Of a DNA stretch of 64,000 nt, positions 28,944-37,704 are shown in pieces. Every line of letters begins with the position of its first letter. Position 1 is the stretch's first letter. Origin of the DNA: Rossellomorea arthrocnemi (lineage in GTDB: Bacteria; Bacillota; Bacilli; Bacillales; Bacillaceae_B); assembly GCF_904424705.1 (NCBI RefSeq), contig NZ_CAJGBF010000006.1, positions 124,001-188,000 on the forward strand, read 5' to 3'. The position numbers and the translations under genes are program-made. A model generated the notes under the pieces. It saw nothing but the letters and a program-made list of their open reading frames with translations. It was not told the origin of the DNA and ran no database searches.

Positions 28944-28968
28944 AAAAGCTCCCCCGTGTCGGGAGAGC
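28944..28968 (-). terminator. Terminator of the put operon
   Basis: GCTCTCCCG and CGGGGGAGC form a near-perfect stem with a 3-base loop followed by TTTT on the minus strand, 15 bases beyond the pruA stop. Confidence 0.85.
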
Positions 28969-28982
28969 CTTTCGTCTTCGAT

Positions 28983-30614
28983 TTATTCTTCATCCATAAA
29001 CGGATAGGTAATGTCTGTTGTTGGCGCAAAGTTTTCTTTGATGATACGAGGACTGGTCCAACGAATCATGTTGAAAATAGAGCCTGCTTTATCGTTTGTT
29101 CCAGAACCGCGGGAACCGCCGAATGGTTGTTGGTTGATCACGGCACCAGTTGGTTTATCGTTGATGTAGAAGTTTCCAGCTGCACCGGAAAGACGTCGTT
29201 CCAAGTGCATGATGGCTTCACGATCCTGTGCAAAGATTGCACCGGTTAATGCATACATAGACGCTGTATCCACTGATGTCAGGGTATCTTCTAATGTATC
29301 ATTTTCATATACATAAATCGTTAATACCGGTCCAAAAATTTCTTCAGTCATCGTTTTGAAGTTTGGATTCGTTGTCACGATGACGGTCGGCTGAACGAAG
29401 TATCCAACAGAATCATCATACGTACCACCGGCAATGATTTCAGCTTCTTCAGAATCAGCTGCATAGTCGATGTAGCTTGTGATGGAATCAAAGGCAGCTT
29501 TATCAATGACCGCACCCATGAAGTTCCTGAAGTCACGGACATCCCCTACTTTAAGCTTAGCCGTTTCTTCCACTACACCATTTTTCACTTCTTCCCACAT
29601 GCTTGCAGGGATGTAGGCACGAGAAGCTGCTGAACATTTTTGACCTTGGTATTCAAATGCACCACGTACAAGTGCAGCGACTACTTTATCTGCTTGTGCC
29701 GTTTCGTGAGCGAAGACAAAGTCTTTACCGCCTGTTTCCCCAACTAGACGAGGATATGATTTATAGTTAGTGATGTTTTCCCCTACTGTCTTCCAAATCG
29801 TCTGGAACACGCTTGTTGATCCAGTGAAGTGGAATCCTGACATGCGTGGGTCTGTTAATACAACTTCTGACACTTGTGAACCACGGGATGGAACGAAGTT
29901 GATAACACCCTTAGGCAGTCCGGCTTCTTCCAGGATACGCATGAAGTAGTAGTTTGATAGGATAGCCGTTGTTGCCGGTTTCCATACAACTACGTTCCCC
30001 ATGATCGCAGGAGCTGACGGAAGGTTTCCACCAATCGCTGTGAAGTTAAATGGTGAGATTGCTAGTACGAAACCATCCAACGCACGGTATTCCAAGCGAT
30101 TCCAGATGTTCTTCATGCTGTCGGGCTGCATTTGATAGATTTGATTCGCATAATCAACGCCAAAGCGTAAGAAATCGGCTAATTCTTGGGCAGCATCAAT
30201 TTCCGTTTGATACGCTGTTTTGGATTGTCCTAACATCGTTGCTGCATTGATGACGTCACGATATGGTCCAGAGATTAAATCAGCCGCTTTCAAGAAGATG
30301 GACGCTCTGTGCTGCCATGGCATATTGGACCAAGATTCCTTCGCAGCCATTGCCGCTTCTACAGCATCGCGAAGCTCTTTTTCTCCAGCTTGTGAGAAGT
30401 TAGCCAGCACGTGTTTGTGATCATGTGGCATCACGACTTGCTTCACTGTATCTGTCTTAATCTTTTCGCCATTGATGATGACCGGGATTTCAACCTCGAT
30501 ACCAGATTGGCGTTTTAATTCAGCTTTTAACGTTTCTCTTTCTTTCGTACCTGGGACATATGTATTACCAGGCTCATTTGTAGGTGTTGGGATGTTATAA
30601 ACTCCGTTACTCAT
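28983..30614 (-). CDS. pruA: L-glutamate gamma-semialdehyde dehydrogenase (1-pyrroline-5-carboxylate dehydrogenase)
   Basis: A 543-residue aldehyde dehydrogenase that oxidises glutamate semialdehyde to glutamate with NAD+. Visible are the NAD-binding SGFHFTGSTSVFQ, the general-base segment LVGETGGKDFVF and the catalytic cysteine in YQGQKCSAASRAY. Length and sequence (for example LPKGVINFVPSRGS) resemble the mitochondrial/ALDH4A1-type enzyme rather than the about 515-residue RocA/PutC type usual in Bacillus subtilis. The ATG at 30614 is preceded by AAAGGA with 10-base spacing; an in-frame GTG 9 bases earlier is the alternative. It is 39 bases downstream of the proline dehydrogenase gene. Confidence 0.95.
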   Translation of the reverse strand: MSNGVYNIPTPTNEPGNTYVPGTKERETLKAELKRQSGIEVEIPVIINGEKIKTDTVKQVVMPHDHKHVLANFSQAGEKELRDAVEAAMAAKESWSNMPWQHRASIFLKAADLISGPYRDVINAATMLGQSKTAYQTEIDAAQELADFLRFGVDYANQIYQMQPDSMKNIWNRLEYRALDGFVLAISPFNFTAIGGNLPSAPAIMGNVVVWKPATTAILSNYYFMRILEEAGLPKGVINFVPSRGSQVSEVVLTDPRMSGFHFTGSTSVFQTIWKTVGENITNYKSYPRLVGETGGKDFVFAHETAQADKVVAALVRGAFEYQGQKCSAASRAYIPASMWEEVKNGVVEETAKLKVGDVRDFRNFMGAVIDKAAFDSITSYIDYAADSEEAEIIAGGTYDDSVGYFVQPTVIVTTNPNFKTMTEEIFGPVLTIYVYENDTLEDTLTSVDTASMYALTGAIFAQDREAIMHLERRLSGAAGNFYINDKPTGAVINQQPFGGSRGSGTNDKAGSIFNMIRWTSPRIIKENFAPTTDITYPFMDEE

Positions 30615-30653
30615 TTTCTTCACATTCCTTTCTGATTACATTCTGTCTGGATG

Positions 30654-31571
30654 TTACTTGCTGAAGATTCCCTTTAATGCAAATGCAATGTTTGCCGGCC
30701 TTTCCGCCAGCCGTCTCATGAAATACCCATACCAGTCCTCGCCATATGGCAGATAAATGCGAACGGTATATCCTTTTTTCACTAAGTCGGACTGCAATTG
30801 GTTCCTCATGCCATACAGCATTTGAAACTCGAAGCGGTCATTCGGGATATTGTGTTCTTTCACTAATTCGATGGTATAATCGATGATCGCTTCATCATGG
30901 CTTGCGACTGCTGTATAATGCCCGTTCAACAGTTGCTTCTTAATGAGATGCTTGAGATTCTCATCCACCCTTTTCTTATCCGGGAACGCCACTTTACTCG
31001 ATTCATTATATGCACCCTTCACAAGCCTCAAATAAGGGGAGTACGGATGGAGATCATCTACCTCCTTCTCTGATTCATAGAGATAGGATTGAATCACCGT
31101 TCCCACATTGTCGTACTTCTGACGGAGCTTTTTGTAAATGTCAAGGATAGCATGGCACCTCGAGGAATCCTCCATATCGAGTGTCACCGTGATTCCGCTT
31201 TCTTTTGCCTTGGACAGAATCAACTCCATGTTTTCCATGACAAGATCTTGACTGATATCCAATCCCAGGGAAGTCAGTTTAACAGAAACTTCAGTGTCCA
31301 GCCCATGATAGGCAATGGCACTGATACTCTGAATACACCGCTGGACATGCTCGGCCGCCACCTCTGTGGAATCGACGAACTCACCAAGATGATCGACTGT
31401 GACCTGGAATCCCTCCTCGTTCAATTGCGTAATCAATGGAATCGCTTGTGAAAAGGTTTCTCCACCCACAAGCTTGTTAGCGCCAAATATTGATCCCCAC
31501 CGTTTGGCCATTTTATCCAACGCCTTATTGTGGGAAAGAAACAAGAAAAAACGCTTACTTATTGCTTCCAA
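30654..31571 (-). CDS. putB: Proline dehydrogenase
   Basis: A 305-residue FAD-dependent proline dehydrogenase of the monofunctional Gram-positive type, the first step of proline breakdown. Family features: the TIM-barrel segments VTVDHLGEFVDS, VSVKLTSLGLDIS, TLDMEDSSRCHAILD, LRLVKGAYNES and the FAD/substrate motif VRIYLPYGEDWYGYFMRRLAERP. It begins with TTG, with GGAGGTG eight bases upstream. It opens the putB-pruA operon with a TATAAT promoter and a palindrome upstream. Confidence 0.95.
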   Translation of the reverse strand: MEAISKRFFLFLSHNKALDKMAKRWGSIFGANKLVGGETFSQAIPLITQLNEEGFQVTVDHLGEFVDSTEVAAEHVQRCIQSISAIAYHGLDTEVSVKLTSLGLDISQDLVMENMELILSKAKESGITVTLDMEDSSRCHAILDIYKKLRQKYDNVGTVIQSYLYESEKEVDDLHPYSPYLRLVKGAYNESSKVAFPDKKRVDENLKHLIKKQLLNGHYTAVASHDEAIIDYTIELVKEHNIPNDRFEFQMLYGMRNQLQSDLVKKGYTVRIYLPYGEDWYGYFMRRLAERPANIAFALKGIFSK

Positions 31572-31646
31572 GATTACAACACCTCCTTATAGTGACTGTT
31601 ACCTCAAGTATTGGGTGATTAAACGAAGAATGTAAATCTTAAGAAA

Positions 31647-31676
31647 ATTATACCGGGAATAGTGGCTTTGAAACAA
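31647..31676 (-). promoter_or_regulatory. Promoter of putB-pruA
   Basis: TTGTTT and TATAAT with an 18-base spacer on the minus strand. A weak -35 is what an activator-dependent promoter would show. Confidence 0.6.
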
Positions 31677-31687
31677 CGTGCTCGGGA

Positions 31688-31701
31688 CACAAATATTTGT
31701 G
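31688..31701. promoter_or_regulatory. 14-bp palindrome upstream of the put promoter, candidate PutR site
   Basis: CACAAATATTTGTG is perfectly symmetric and centred about 20 bases upstream of the -35 box, the usual place for an activator. Assignment to PutR is inferred from position only. Confidence 0.4.
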
Positions 31702-31801
31702 GGTTGAGTTATGGTGGAAGCACAAAAGGGGAGTGAATTAATTGAAACTTTCTGTTATCGGTTTCCGTCTAATTAATAAACATAAGCAAAGGAGCGTTAA
31801 A

Positions 31802-31966
31802 ATGGAAAGTAAAAAGGGCATGATTCCTTCCATCATCTTCGGTTCTATTATTTTATTGTCTATTCTGGCATTGACCTTCTTTATTTTGAATGGAGAATCC
31901 TTTCTTGAGGGAATGAAAGACGGATTCACGGACGAGGGGTATCCAGTCAATATAGATAAGAATTAG
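31802..31966 (+). CDS. Small single-pass membrane protein
   Basis: A 54-residue protein with one hydrophobic helix (IIFGSIILLSILALTFFIL) after a short basic start and an acidic tail. AAAGGAG lies 7 bases before the ATG at 31802; the open frame extends to a TTG 60 bases upstream but that start has a poorer site. No family recognised; transcribed divergently from putB. Confidence 0.55.
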   Translation: MESKKGMIPSIIFGSIILLSILALTFFILNGESFLEGMKDGFTDEGYPVNIDKN

Positions 31967-32618
31967 ATGCTCAATGTAGGAAAAAGGAAAAATTACTTTC
32001 TCCTACATATGCGCAAAGCCAATTTAATAATCTCAAAATTAAAGAGGAAGATCACTCAACCTTTTTCTTGTGAACTCCTCCCAGAGAGTAGTCGAAAAGT
32101 AGAGCCGGAATATTACCCAGTATTTACCAAAATACGCAATTATGCTGGAAAATGACGCAATAAATAAAAAAACGACGCAATTATCCAGAAAATGACGCAA
32201 TTATTTGGATAATGACGCAATGAAGTACAATGAAATCCTACCAAATATGATTATAGGAGAAACATAGGTAGTATCTATGATAAGGATGGCAGTTGATGTT
32301 CAGCTGCTTACCTTTCCCTCATGTTTTTGACTATTTCTTCAACCGTCACATTCTCAGTACTTACGTTTTAGAATTTTTTAAACCGTTTTTCCAATTTATC
32401 AACCGAAATGCAATCCCCAACAAACCCAATGACATCCTGCACTCTATTACCAAATAAAAATGCCGTCAAACGGTCCATTCCTTTTCATCAGCCTTCTTTA
32501 TCAAGTCTCTCACTCACCCAAGACAACCTCCCCCACCGACCCCAAGGACAGATAGGGGACGATTCCGACTCTACCATTTCCCCCAAAAGTAAAGTAAGAA
32601 CCATCCCCGATTCGCTGG
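31967..32618. other. Gene-free region containing a short-repeat array
   Basis: No coding sequence is supported. It holds the GACGCAAT array (annotated separately) and, near its right end, a degenerate pair of GGGGACGATTCC (32555-32566) and AGAACCATCCCC (32597-32608) in inverted orientation. Confidence 0.6.
32131..32221. repeat. Array of five GACGCAAT-core repeats at 20-21 bp spacing
   Basis: Core units occur at 32133 (TACGCAAT), 32154, 32174, 32194 and 32214 (GACGCAAT). Each is preceded by an A-rich stretch (AAAAT) and followed by AT-rich bases. A sister array lies at 47921-47991. Spacing near two helical turns would place each core on the same face of DNA. Confidence 0.85.
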
Positions 32619-33404
32619 TTATAACTTCTCTTCTGACATCAATCCCTTAACCGAGTCCAACACATAATCCGGCGTCCAAACCGTCCCCCTTAAATCCTCC
32701 TCCGTTGTGATCCCGCTCAGCACAAGGGCCGTTCTCATCCCCGCTTCAATCCCCATCCGGATGTCCGTCTCCACTCGATCACCGATCATGACGCATTCTT
32801 CCGGCTTCAGTTGTAATAGTTTCAGTGCTGCTTTAATGGTCAAGATAGATGGCTTTCCAATCTGTACATCAATCTTTCTCCCGACCACGGCTTCCACCGC
32901 TCCGATCATCCCCGCACAGTCCGGCACATCGCCCATCTCTACTGGACAGGTTCTATCAGGATTGGTCGCAATCATCTTTGCACCGAGCTTGATCGACTGA
33001 TAGGCAAAATTCAAATGGTCATAATGAAAATCGCGGTCCCATGACAGAACAACGATATCAACCTCGGCAGGCGCCATTCCTTCCCTGAATCCCGCAAGTG
33101 TCAGCTCATCCTTGATGGGCTGCTCACCAATCACATACAACGTCGCGTGAGGATGATGTTCCTTTAAATAGTCAATCAGCGTAACCGTGGGATTCAAAAT
33201 GTTCTCAAGGTTAGCCTGAATATTGAATCCATGCAACTTTTTCACATAGCTCTGACGTGACTCAATGGTCTTATTGGTCAGGAACAGCACCTTTTTTCCT
33301 TCATTTAGAAGTGCATTGATCGTGGTGTCTGCTCCCTCTATCAATTGCTTACCAAGATACACGGTCCCATCCAAGTCAAAAATATACCCCTTTAGATTCT
33401 TCAT
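32619..33404 (-). CDS. HAD-IIA sugar/glycerol phosphatase (NagD/AraL-like)
   Basis: A 261-residue HAD hydrolase. Motif I DLDGTVYLG is at residues 10-18, motif II is FLTNKT, and motif III/IV appear as GKPS and MIGDRVETDIRMGIEAGM. The C2-type cap between them identifies the NagD subgroup, which includes Bacillus AraL and YutF, promiscuous phosphatases for sugar phosphates and glycerol phosphate. The start at 33404 has GGAGGG 5 bases upstream; the longer frame has no support. It follows the MBL gene of a Ugp-like cluster but is separated from it by a terminator. Confidence 0.88.
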   Translation of the reverse strand: MKNLKGYIFDLDGTVYLGKQLIEGADTTINALLNEGKKVLFLTNKTIESRQSYVKKLHGFNIQANLENILNPTVTLIDYLKEHHPHATLYVIGEQPIKDELTLAGFREGMAPAEVDIVVLSWDRDFHYDHLNFAYQSIKLGAKMIATNPDRTCPVEMGDVPDCAGMIGAVEAVVGRKIDVQIGKPSILTIKAALKLLQLKPEECVMIGDRVETDIRMGIEAGMRTALVLSGITTEEDLRGTVWTPDYVLDSVKGLMSEEKL

Positions 33405-33516
33405 CTGTACCCTCCATTCAATAAGAAATACGTAAGCACCTTGTTCAGCCCCGAGAGCGTTCTTTGTCTTATCGATATGTCTCGATCTCAAATTCACGTT
33501 ATTCTTACTTATTACA

Positions 33517-33583
33517 ATAAAAAATTCCTTGGGCATGACGATTTCTCCAATTGAATAATTGGATGTCGCCATACCCAAGGAAT
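33517..33583 (-). terminator. Unusually long terminator hairpin after the ugp/MBL operon
   Basis: A 60-base imperfect palindrome: the outer arms ATTCCTTGGG pair perfectly with CCCAAGGAAT, inner arms TCCAATT and AATTGGA close it around a 4-base loop. A run of six T follows on the minus strand. Confidence 0.88.
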
Positions 33584-33613
33584 CTCCTCATCTCTATCCT
33601 TGTACCTCTTCAT

Positions 33614-34354
33614 TTATACTTTTTGTGTCATCAAATCTTCGCCGATGATGACCTTTGAAGTCACGAGTTTCTCCACCTCTTCTTCATATGGTTCCTGGTC
33701 GGATAAGTGGACGAGAACGATTTTCCCGATTCTTTCCACGTCATACTTTTCCATAATTTCCACGAGACTGCTGTGGTTCCCTGCCACTCTTCGGGCAGAC
33801 GTCGCTTCATGGATTAACATATCTATATGGGCATACTCACCAATCCGTGCGTTGATTTCCGTATCCCCCGAATACACGGTGATACGGTCGTCACACCTCA
33901 CTTCAAGCCCCGCAGTAGGAACAGAATGAAGGGCCTTAAAGCAGGAAAACGTCATTCCACCTCCAGACAGCAGTTCCATATCCCGGTCGCCATCAAATGT
34001 CTCAACGTCGATTGAAAAGGCAATCGGCCACTGATGGGCTTCCATCGTCGAAAGCCATTCCTGAAGCTTCTTCTCATTGCGGTGATCACAATAAATCTTT
34101 AGAGGCTTTCTCCTGTCCTCAAGCCACATCCCCCATAGCAATGACGGCAATCCATAAATGTGATCAATATGAAAATGGGTGAACACCACTGCATCGAGTT
34201 CCACCAGTTCCACCTGAAACTGCTTCAGCTTCCTGCATGGATTCCCACTGACATCCACCAGCACATGATAACCATCATTCGAGAAGCAGATGGATGTATT
34301 GTCTCGTTCTGAACCGGGATACGCACTCCCCGTTCCTAAAAAATGAATGTCCAT
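33614..34354 (-). CDS. MBL-fold metal-dependent hydrolase
   Basis: A 246-residue metallo-beta-lactamase-fold protein of the RNase Z/PhnP-like group, beginning MDIHFLGTGSAYPG. The metal-binding motif HFHIDH is at residues 60-65, further ligands probably in KALHSVPT, VYSGDTE and the C-terminal VLVHLSD. Such proteins act on phosphodiesters, including cyclic phosphates. It lies 11 bases downstream of a Ugp-like permease gene, so a role in cutting an imported phosphodiester is plausible but inferred. Confidence 0.82.
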   Translation of the reverse strand: MDIHFLGTGSAYPGSERDNTSICFSNDGYHVLVDVSGNPCRKLKQFQVELVELDAVVFTHFHIDHIYGLPSLLWGMWLEDRRKPLKIYCDHRNEKKLQEWLSTMEAHQWPIAFSIDVETFDGDRDMELLSGGGMTFSCFKALHSVPTAGLEVRCDDRITVYSGDTEINARIGEYAHIDMLIHEATSARRVAGNHSSLVEIMEKYDVERIGKIVLVHLSDQEPYEEEVEKLVTSKVIIGEDLMTQKV

Positions 34355-34365
34355 CAGATCCCCTC

Positions 34366-35175
34366 CTATTTAATTCCTGAGTGCATGAAGCTTGATACGA
34401 ACTGTTTTTGAAAAAGGAAAAAGGCAATGACTAACGGCATGATGACCATTACCGTTCCTGCGGCGACCATTCCCCACTGTGCTCCTGTTTCATAGGATTG
34501 TGCAAATAAGGCAAGCCCGACGGTCAACGGACGTGACTCCACGGAATCCGTGATGATCAACGGCCACATGAAGTTGCTCCAATGGTGGCTCACCGATACA
34601 AGGGCAAATGCTATATAGGTCGGTTTCGCAGATGGAATGTAGACATGCCATAAGGTTTGATACCATTTACATCCGTCCATTCTTGAAGCCTCATCAAGAT
34701 CGAAGGGGACCTGTTTGAACGTTTGGCGCATCAGGAAAACCCCGAATGCCGAAGCCCAATATGGCATCATAACAGCAAGCTTTGTATTGACGAGGCCAAG
34801 CTGACTGATCACCTGATAGTTCGGGAACAGCAGGATTTCAGGCTGAATCATGAGCTGCAGAAGGAACAGTATGAACAGCACATTCTTTCCTCTGAAGTTC
34901 ACCCGTGCAAAGGCATAGGCGGCGAGGGTAACGGTGACCAACTGAACGATCAATACACCAAAGACAATGACAAACGTATTGAAATAGTATTGTAGAAAAG
35001 GTGCTGTCTCCCATGCTTTGACATAGTTTTCGAAGGTCGGATTCGAGACCCAGAACGGAAAACCTCCATTAATCACTTGATTCCCTGGAGAGAAGGACGT
35101 GATGATCACCCAAAGCAGGGGGATAAATGAAATGATTCCTAACACTATGATGATGGCATAGTTCAATTTTTTCAT
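34366..35175 (-). CDS. Sugar/glycerol-phosphate ABC transporter permease (UgpE-like)
   Basis: A 269-residue carbohydrate-type (CUT1) permease with six hydrophobic segments and the EAA loop EASRMDGCKWYQTLWHVYIPSAKP near residues 160-190, which contacts the ATPase. It partners the permease encoded 16 bases upstream. UgpE is suggested by the binding protein's resemblance to UgpB; maltose/oligosaccharide transport is the alternative. Confidence 0.88.
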   Translation of the reverse strand: MKKLNYAIIIVLGIISFIPLLWVIITSFSPGNQVINGGFPFWVSNPTFENYVKAWETAPFLQYYFNTFVIVFGVLIVQLVTVTLAAYAFARVNFRGKNVLFILFLLQLMIQPEILLFPNYQVISQLGLVNTKLAVMMPYWASAFGVFLMRQTFKQVPFDLDEASRMDGCKWYQTLWHVYIPSAKPTYIAFALVSVSHHWSNFMWPLIITDSVESRPLTVGLALFAQSYETGAQWGMVAAGTVMVIMPLVIAFFLFQKQFVSSFMHSGIK

Positions 35176-35190
35176 ATACGATTCCCCTCC

Positions 35191-36081
35191 TTAATAATGG
35201 ATTTTCCGATCAAGGTACAGATAGTTGAATGCGGTGATACCGAGCATGATGACAATCAGGATCACGGTCAGCACAGCGGCTTTACCAAGGTCCCAGTTCG
35301 TGAATGCGGCTTCATAGATGTGATAGAGTAATAGATTGCTCGCATTATCCGGTCCACCTTTGGTCATTATGTACAGGTGGTCGACGTTTTTGAATGAGTT
35401 CGTAATCGCCACGATCATGACGAACAACGTCGTCGGCATCAGCAGGGGGAACGTGATATGACGGAACATCTGGAATGGCTTTGCCCCTTCCATTTCAGCC
35501 GCTTCGTAAACATCTCTCGGTAAATTCTGCAAACCTGCCAGATAAAAGATCATAAAGAAACCCGCATCTTTCCAAATAATCATGACGATCATCGCGACCA
35601 TGACGGTACTTGGATCCCCCAGCCAGTTCGTATCGCCACGGCCGAACATATGGAGAAAATTATCGAGCAATCCATACTGAGGGGTGTAGATGAATAGCCA
35701 AATATTTGCTACTGCAATCAAAGGGACGATCGTCGGGTAGAAAAAGGATGTACGGAGCAAAGAGCTTCCGGCCATTTTCTTATTCAACCAGATGGCAAGA
35801 TACATCGCCAGAAACAAACTAGTAGGCACAGTCCCAATCATGAAGAGGATGTTATTCAGGATGACCTTCCTGAATATTTCATCTTCCAACACTCCTTTGT
35901 ACTGTTCCAGCCCGGAAAATTGCAACCTCGTCATAGGACCGCTGTAGAAGCTTAACTGAATCGACTTGAGCGTCGGATAAAACGTAAACAATGTTAAAAA
36001 GATGAAAGAAGGTAACAGTAACCCGTAGGCGAACAGATTATTCCTTGCCCCGGAACTGAGTTTTCTTTGCTTTGTTGTCAT
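35191..36081 (-). CDS. Sugar/glycerol-phosphate ABC transporter permease (UgpA-like)
   Basis: A 296-residue CUT1 permease with six transmembrane segments (for example FAYGLLLPSFIFLTLFTFYP near the N-terminus) and the EAA motif EAAEMEGAKPFQMFRHITFP near 195-215. It forms a heterodimeric channel with the next gene product. A ribosome binding site (AAGGTGGG) precedes the ATG. Confidence 0.88.
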   Translation of the reverse strand: MTTKQRKLSSGARNNLFAYGLLLPSFIFLTLFTFYPTLKSIQLSFYSGPMTRLQFSGLEQYKGVLEDEIFRKVILNNILFMIGTVPTSLFLAMYLAIWLNKKMAGSSLLRTSFFYPTIVPLIAVANIWLFIYTPQYGLLDNFLHMFGRGDTNWLGDPSTVMVAMIVMIIWKDAGFFMIFYLAGLQNLPRDVYEAAEMEGAKPFQMFRHITFPLLMPTTLFVMIVAITNSFKNVDHLYIMTKGGPDNASNLLLYHIYEAAFTNWDLGKAAVLTVILIVIMLGITAFNYLYLDRKIHY

Positions 36082-36169
36082 TTATCAGTCCCACCTTTCT
36101 TGTAGTAAGAGCCCAAGGTCAGCACAATGCCCACTTGAGCTCCACTCCATTCAACCCTTCGCCACCATC

Positions 36170-37444
36170 TTATTCCTGAAACGGTTCCAACACTTTTTCG
36201 GCTTTCTTCTGTGCGTTGTCCAGCCCTTCATCAACCTGGCTCTGCCCCGTTAAAATTGATTGAATATGATCATTGAAGATTTTCTGTACCTCTCCGTTTT
36301 GATAGGTTGCAAGTTCACTTTCGGCATATTCCAACTGTTCCCGGGCAACCAGTGCAGGAGGGAACTCCTCTACATACTTCTTCAATAAGTCCGTCTCATA
36401 AGCAGATTCACTGGTGGCTACATATCCAGTATCGATGGACCACTGAGCTACACGTTCCGGTTCTGTAAGGAACTTCATGAACTTAATGGCCGCTTCCTTG
36501 TTTGCTTTTGGCAGATCTTTGAACAAGTAGATATTACCTCCTCCGGTAGGAGAACCATATTGATTATTCGCCGGAAGGAACGATACACCGAAATCGAAGT
36601 CCGCATTGTTCTTCACATTCGTCAGGTTCCCTGTCGTATGGTACATCATCGCCGTTTTCCCACTCAGGAAGTCAGAAGGAACCGTCGCCCATTCGATGAC
36701 ACCTTCCGGCATGATTTTATGTTCCTTTCCAAGGGATAGCCAAAATTCCATGGCTTCTTTTGAGTATGGTGCATTAAAATGTACTTCTTTTCCATCTTCA
36801 GACATAATGTTTTCTCCTGTCTGAAGCGCTAAAGCCTGGAACATCCAGTACTGGTAGCCGGTACTCGGAATTTCAAGCCCCCACTGATCCTTACCGCCAT
36901 TTTTCGTCAGCTTCTTCCCGTATTCCACCAGCTGATCCCAGTTTTCAGGTGGAGCTTCCGGATCCAGTCCAGCCTCTTTGAACGCGTCCTTGTTGTAGTA
37001 AAGGACGATGGTACTGCGTTGGAACGGCAAGCTGTACACTTTATCGCCTATCGAAGAGTTCGCCATGAATCCATCATAGAAATCATCCAAATACGTTTGA
37101 TCAAACAATGGCGTCAATTCCTCAATCAGGTCATTCTCAAGTAATGTAAACAGGTCGATGGAGAATAAGACAGCAAGTTCAGGTGAATTTCCTCCCTGTG
37201 CAGATGCCATTACCTGTGTCATCGTTTCAGCATAACTGCCACCGTATTTCGCATTCACCTTGATGTCAGGATTCTCTTTCTCGAAATCTGCCACAAACCC
37301 ATCCACGATCTTCGCTACATCCCCGCCAACCGCAACCGGAAACCAGAAGTCAATCTCAGTCTTTTCTTCCACTCCTGCTTTACTGCCACATGCGGACAGT
37401 AGTACCATCAACACTAAAACGAATGATAAAAGCCTGATCTTCAT
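36170..37444 (-). CDS. ABC transporter substrate-binding lipoprotein (UgpB-like)
   Basis: A 424-residue extracellular solute-binding protein (family 1) with a lipobox LLSACGS, so anchored at the outer membrane face through Cys19 or so. Segments such as YAETMTQVMASAQGG, PFQRSTIVLYYNKDAFKEAG, DPEAPPENWDQL and IDTGYVATSESAYE closely resemble the glycerol-3-phosphate-binding UgpB of Enterobacteria. Likely ligands are glycerol-3-phosphate or glycerophosphodiesters. The cluster has no ATP-binding subunit, so it probably borrows a shared MsmX/UgpC-type ATPase encoded elsewhere. Confidence 0.87.
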   Translation of the reverse strand: MKIRLLSFVLVLMVLLSACGSKAGVEEKTEIDFWFPVAVGGDVAKIVDGFVADFEKENPDIKVNAKYGGSYAETMTQVMASAQGGNSPELAVLFSIDLFTLLENDLIEELTPLFDQTYLDDFYDGFMANSSIGDKVYSLPFQRSTIVLYYNKDAFKEAGLDPEAPPENWDQLVEYGKKLTKNGGKDQWGLEIPSTGYQYWMFQALALQTGENIMSEDGKEVHFNAPYSKEAMEFWLSLGKEHKIMPEGVIEWATVPSDFLSGKTAMMYHTTGNLTNVKNNADFDFGVSFLPANNQYGSPTGGGNIYLFKDLPKANKEAAIKFMKFLTEPERVAQWSIDTGYVATSESAYETDLLKKYVEEFPPALVAREQLEYAESELATYQNGEVQKIFNDHIQSILTGQSQVDEGLDNAQKKAEKVLEPFQE

Positions 37445-37658
37445 GTCATTTCCTCCCCTTTTTTTTCATAAAAAAACCCATGAACAATAAACTGCAGCAC
37501 AAAAATGTGGCATGCATTTTATTGGTCACAGGGATTCTCCGCATCTCTACCCTTAGACTATAACCTGTCTAATATATATGTCTGATTATTCACAATAATA
37601 CAACATTAACTGAAAGTTGGCAATGAAATTCTTGGTATGGACGAATCTTTTACAAAAT

Positions 37659-37695
37659 AAAAAGGGGTAAGTGATCTTGAGCAAGATCACTTACC
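37659..37695 (-). terminator. Terminator of mgtC copy B
   Basis: GGTAAGTGATCTTG pairs perfectly with its complement (14 bp) around AG, followed on the minus strand by CCCC and TTTTT. Confidence 0.9.
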
Positions 37696-37704
37696 ACCCT
37701 TCAT

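Noticed and set aside
32131..32221. CRISPR array
   Set aside because: Conserved cores are only 8-11 bases with 9-12 base AT-rich linkers, and no cas genes are present.
32555..32608. Inverted GGGGACGATTCC / AGAACCATCCCC pair as a terminator or element
   Set aside because: Several mismatches, no T-run, and similar GAACCGTYCC-like words are scattered elsewhere (for example near 27229 and 38946), so a specific function is not supported.
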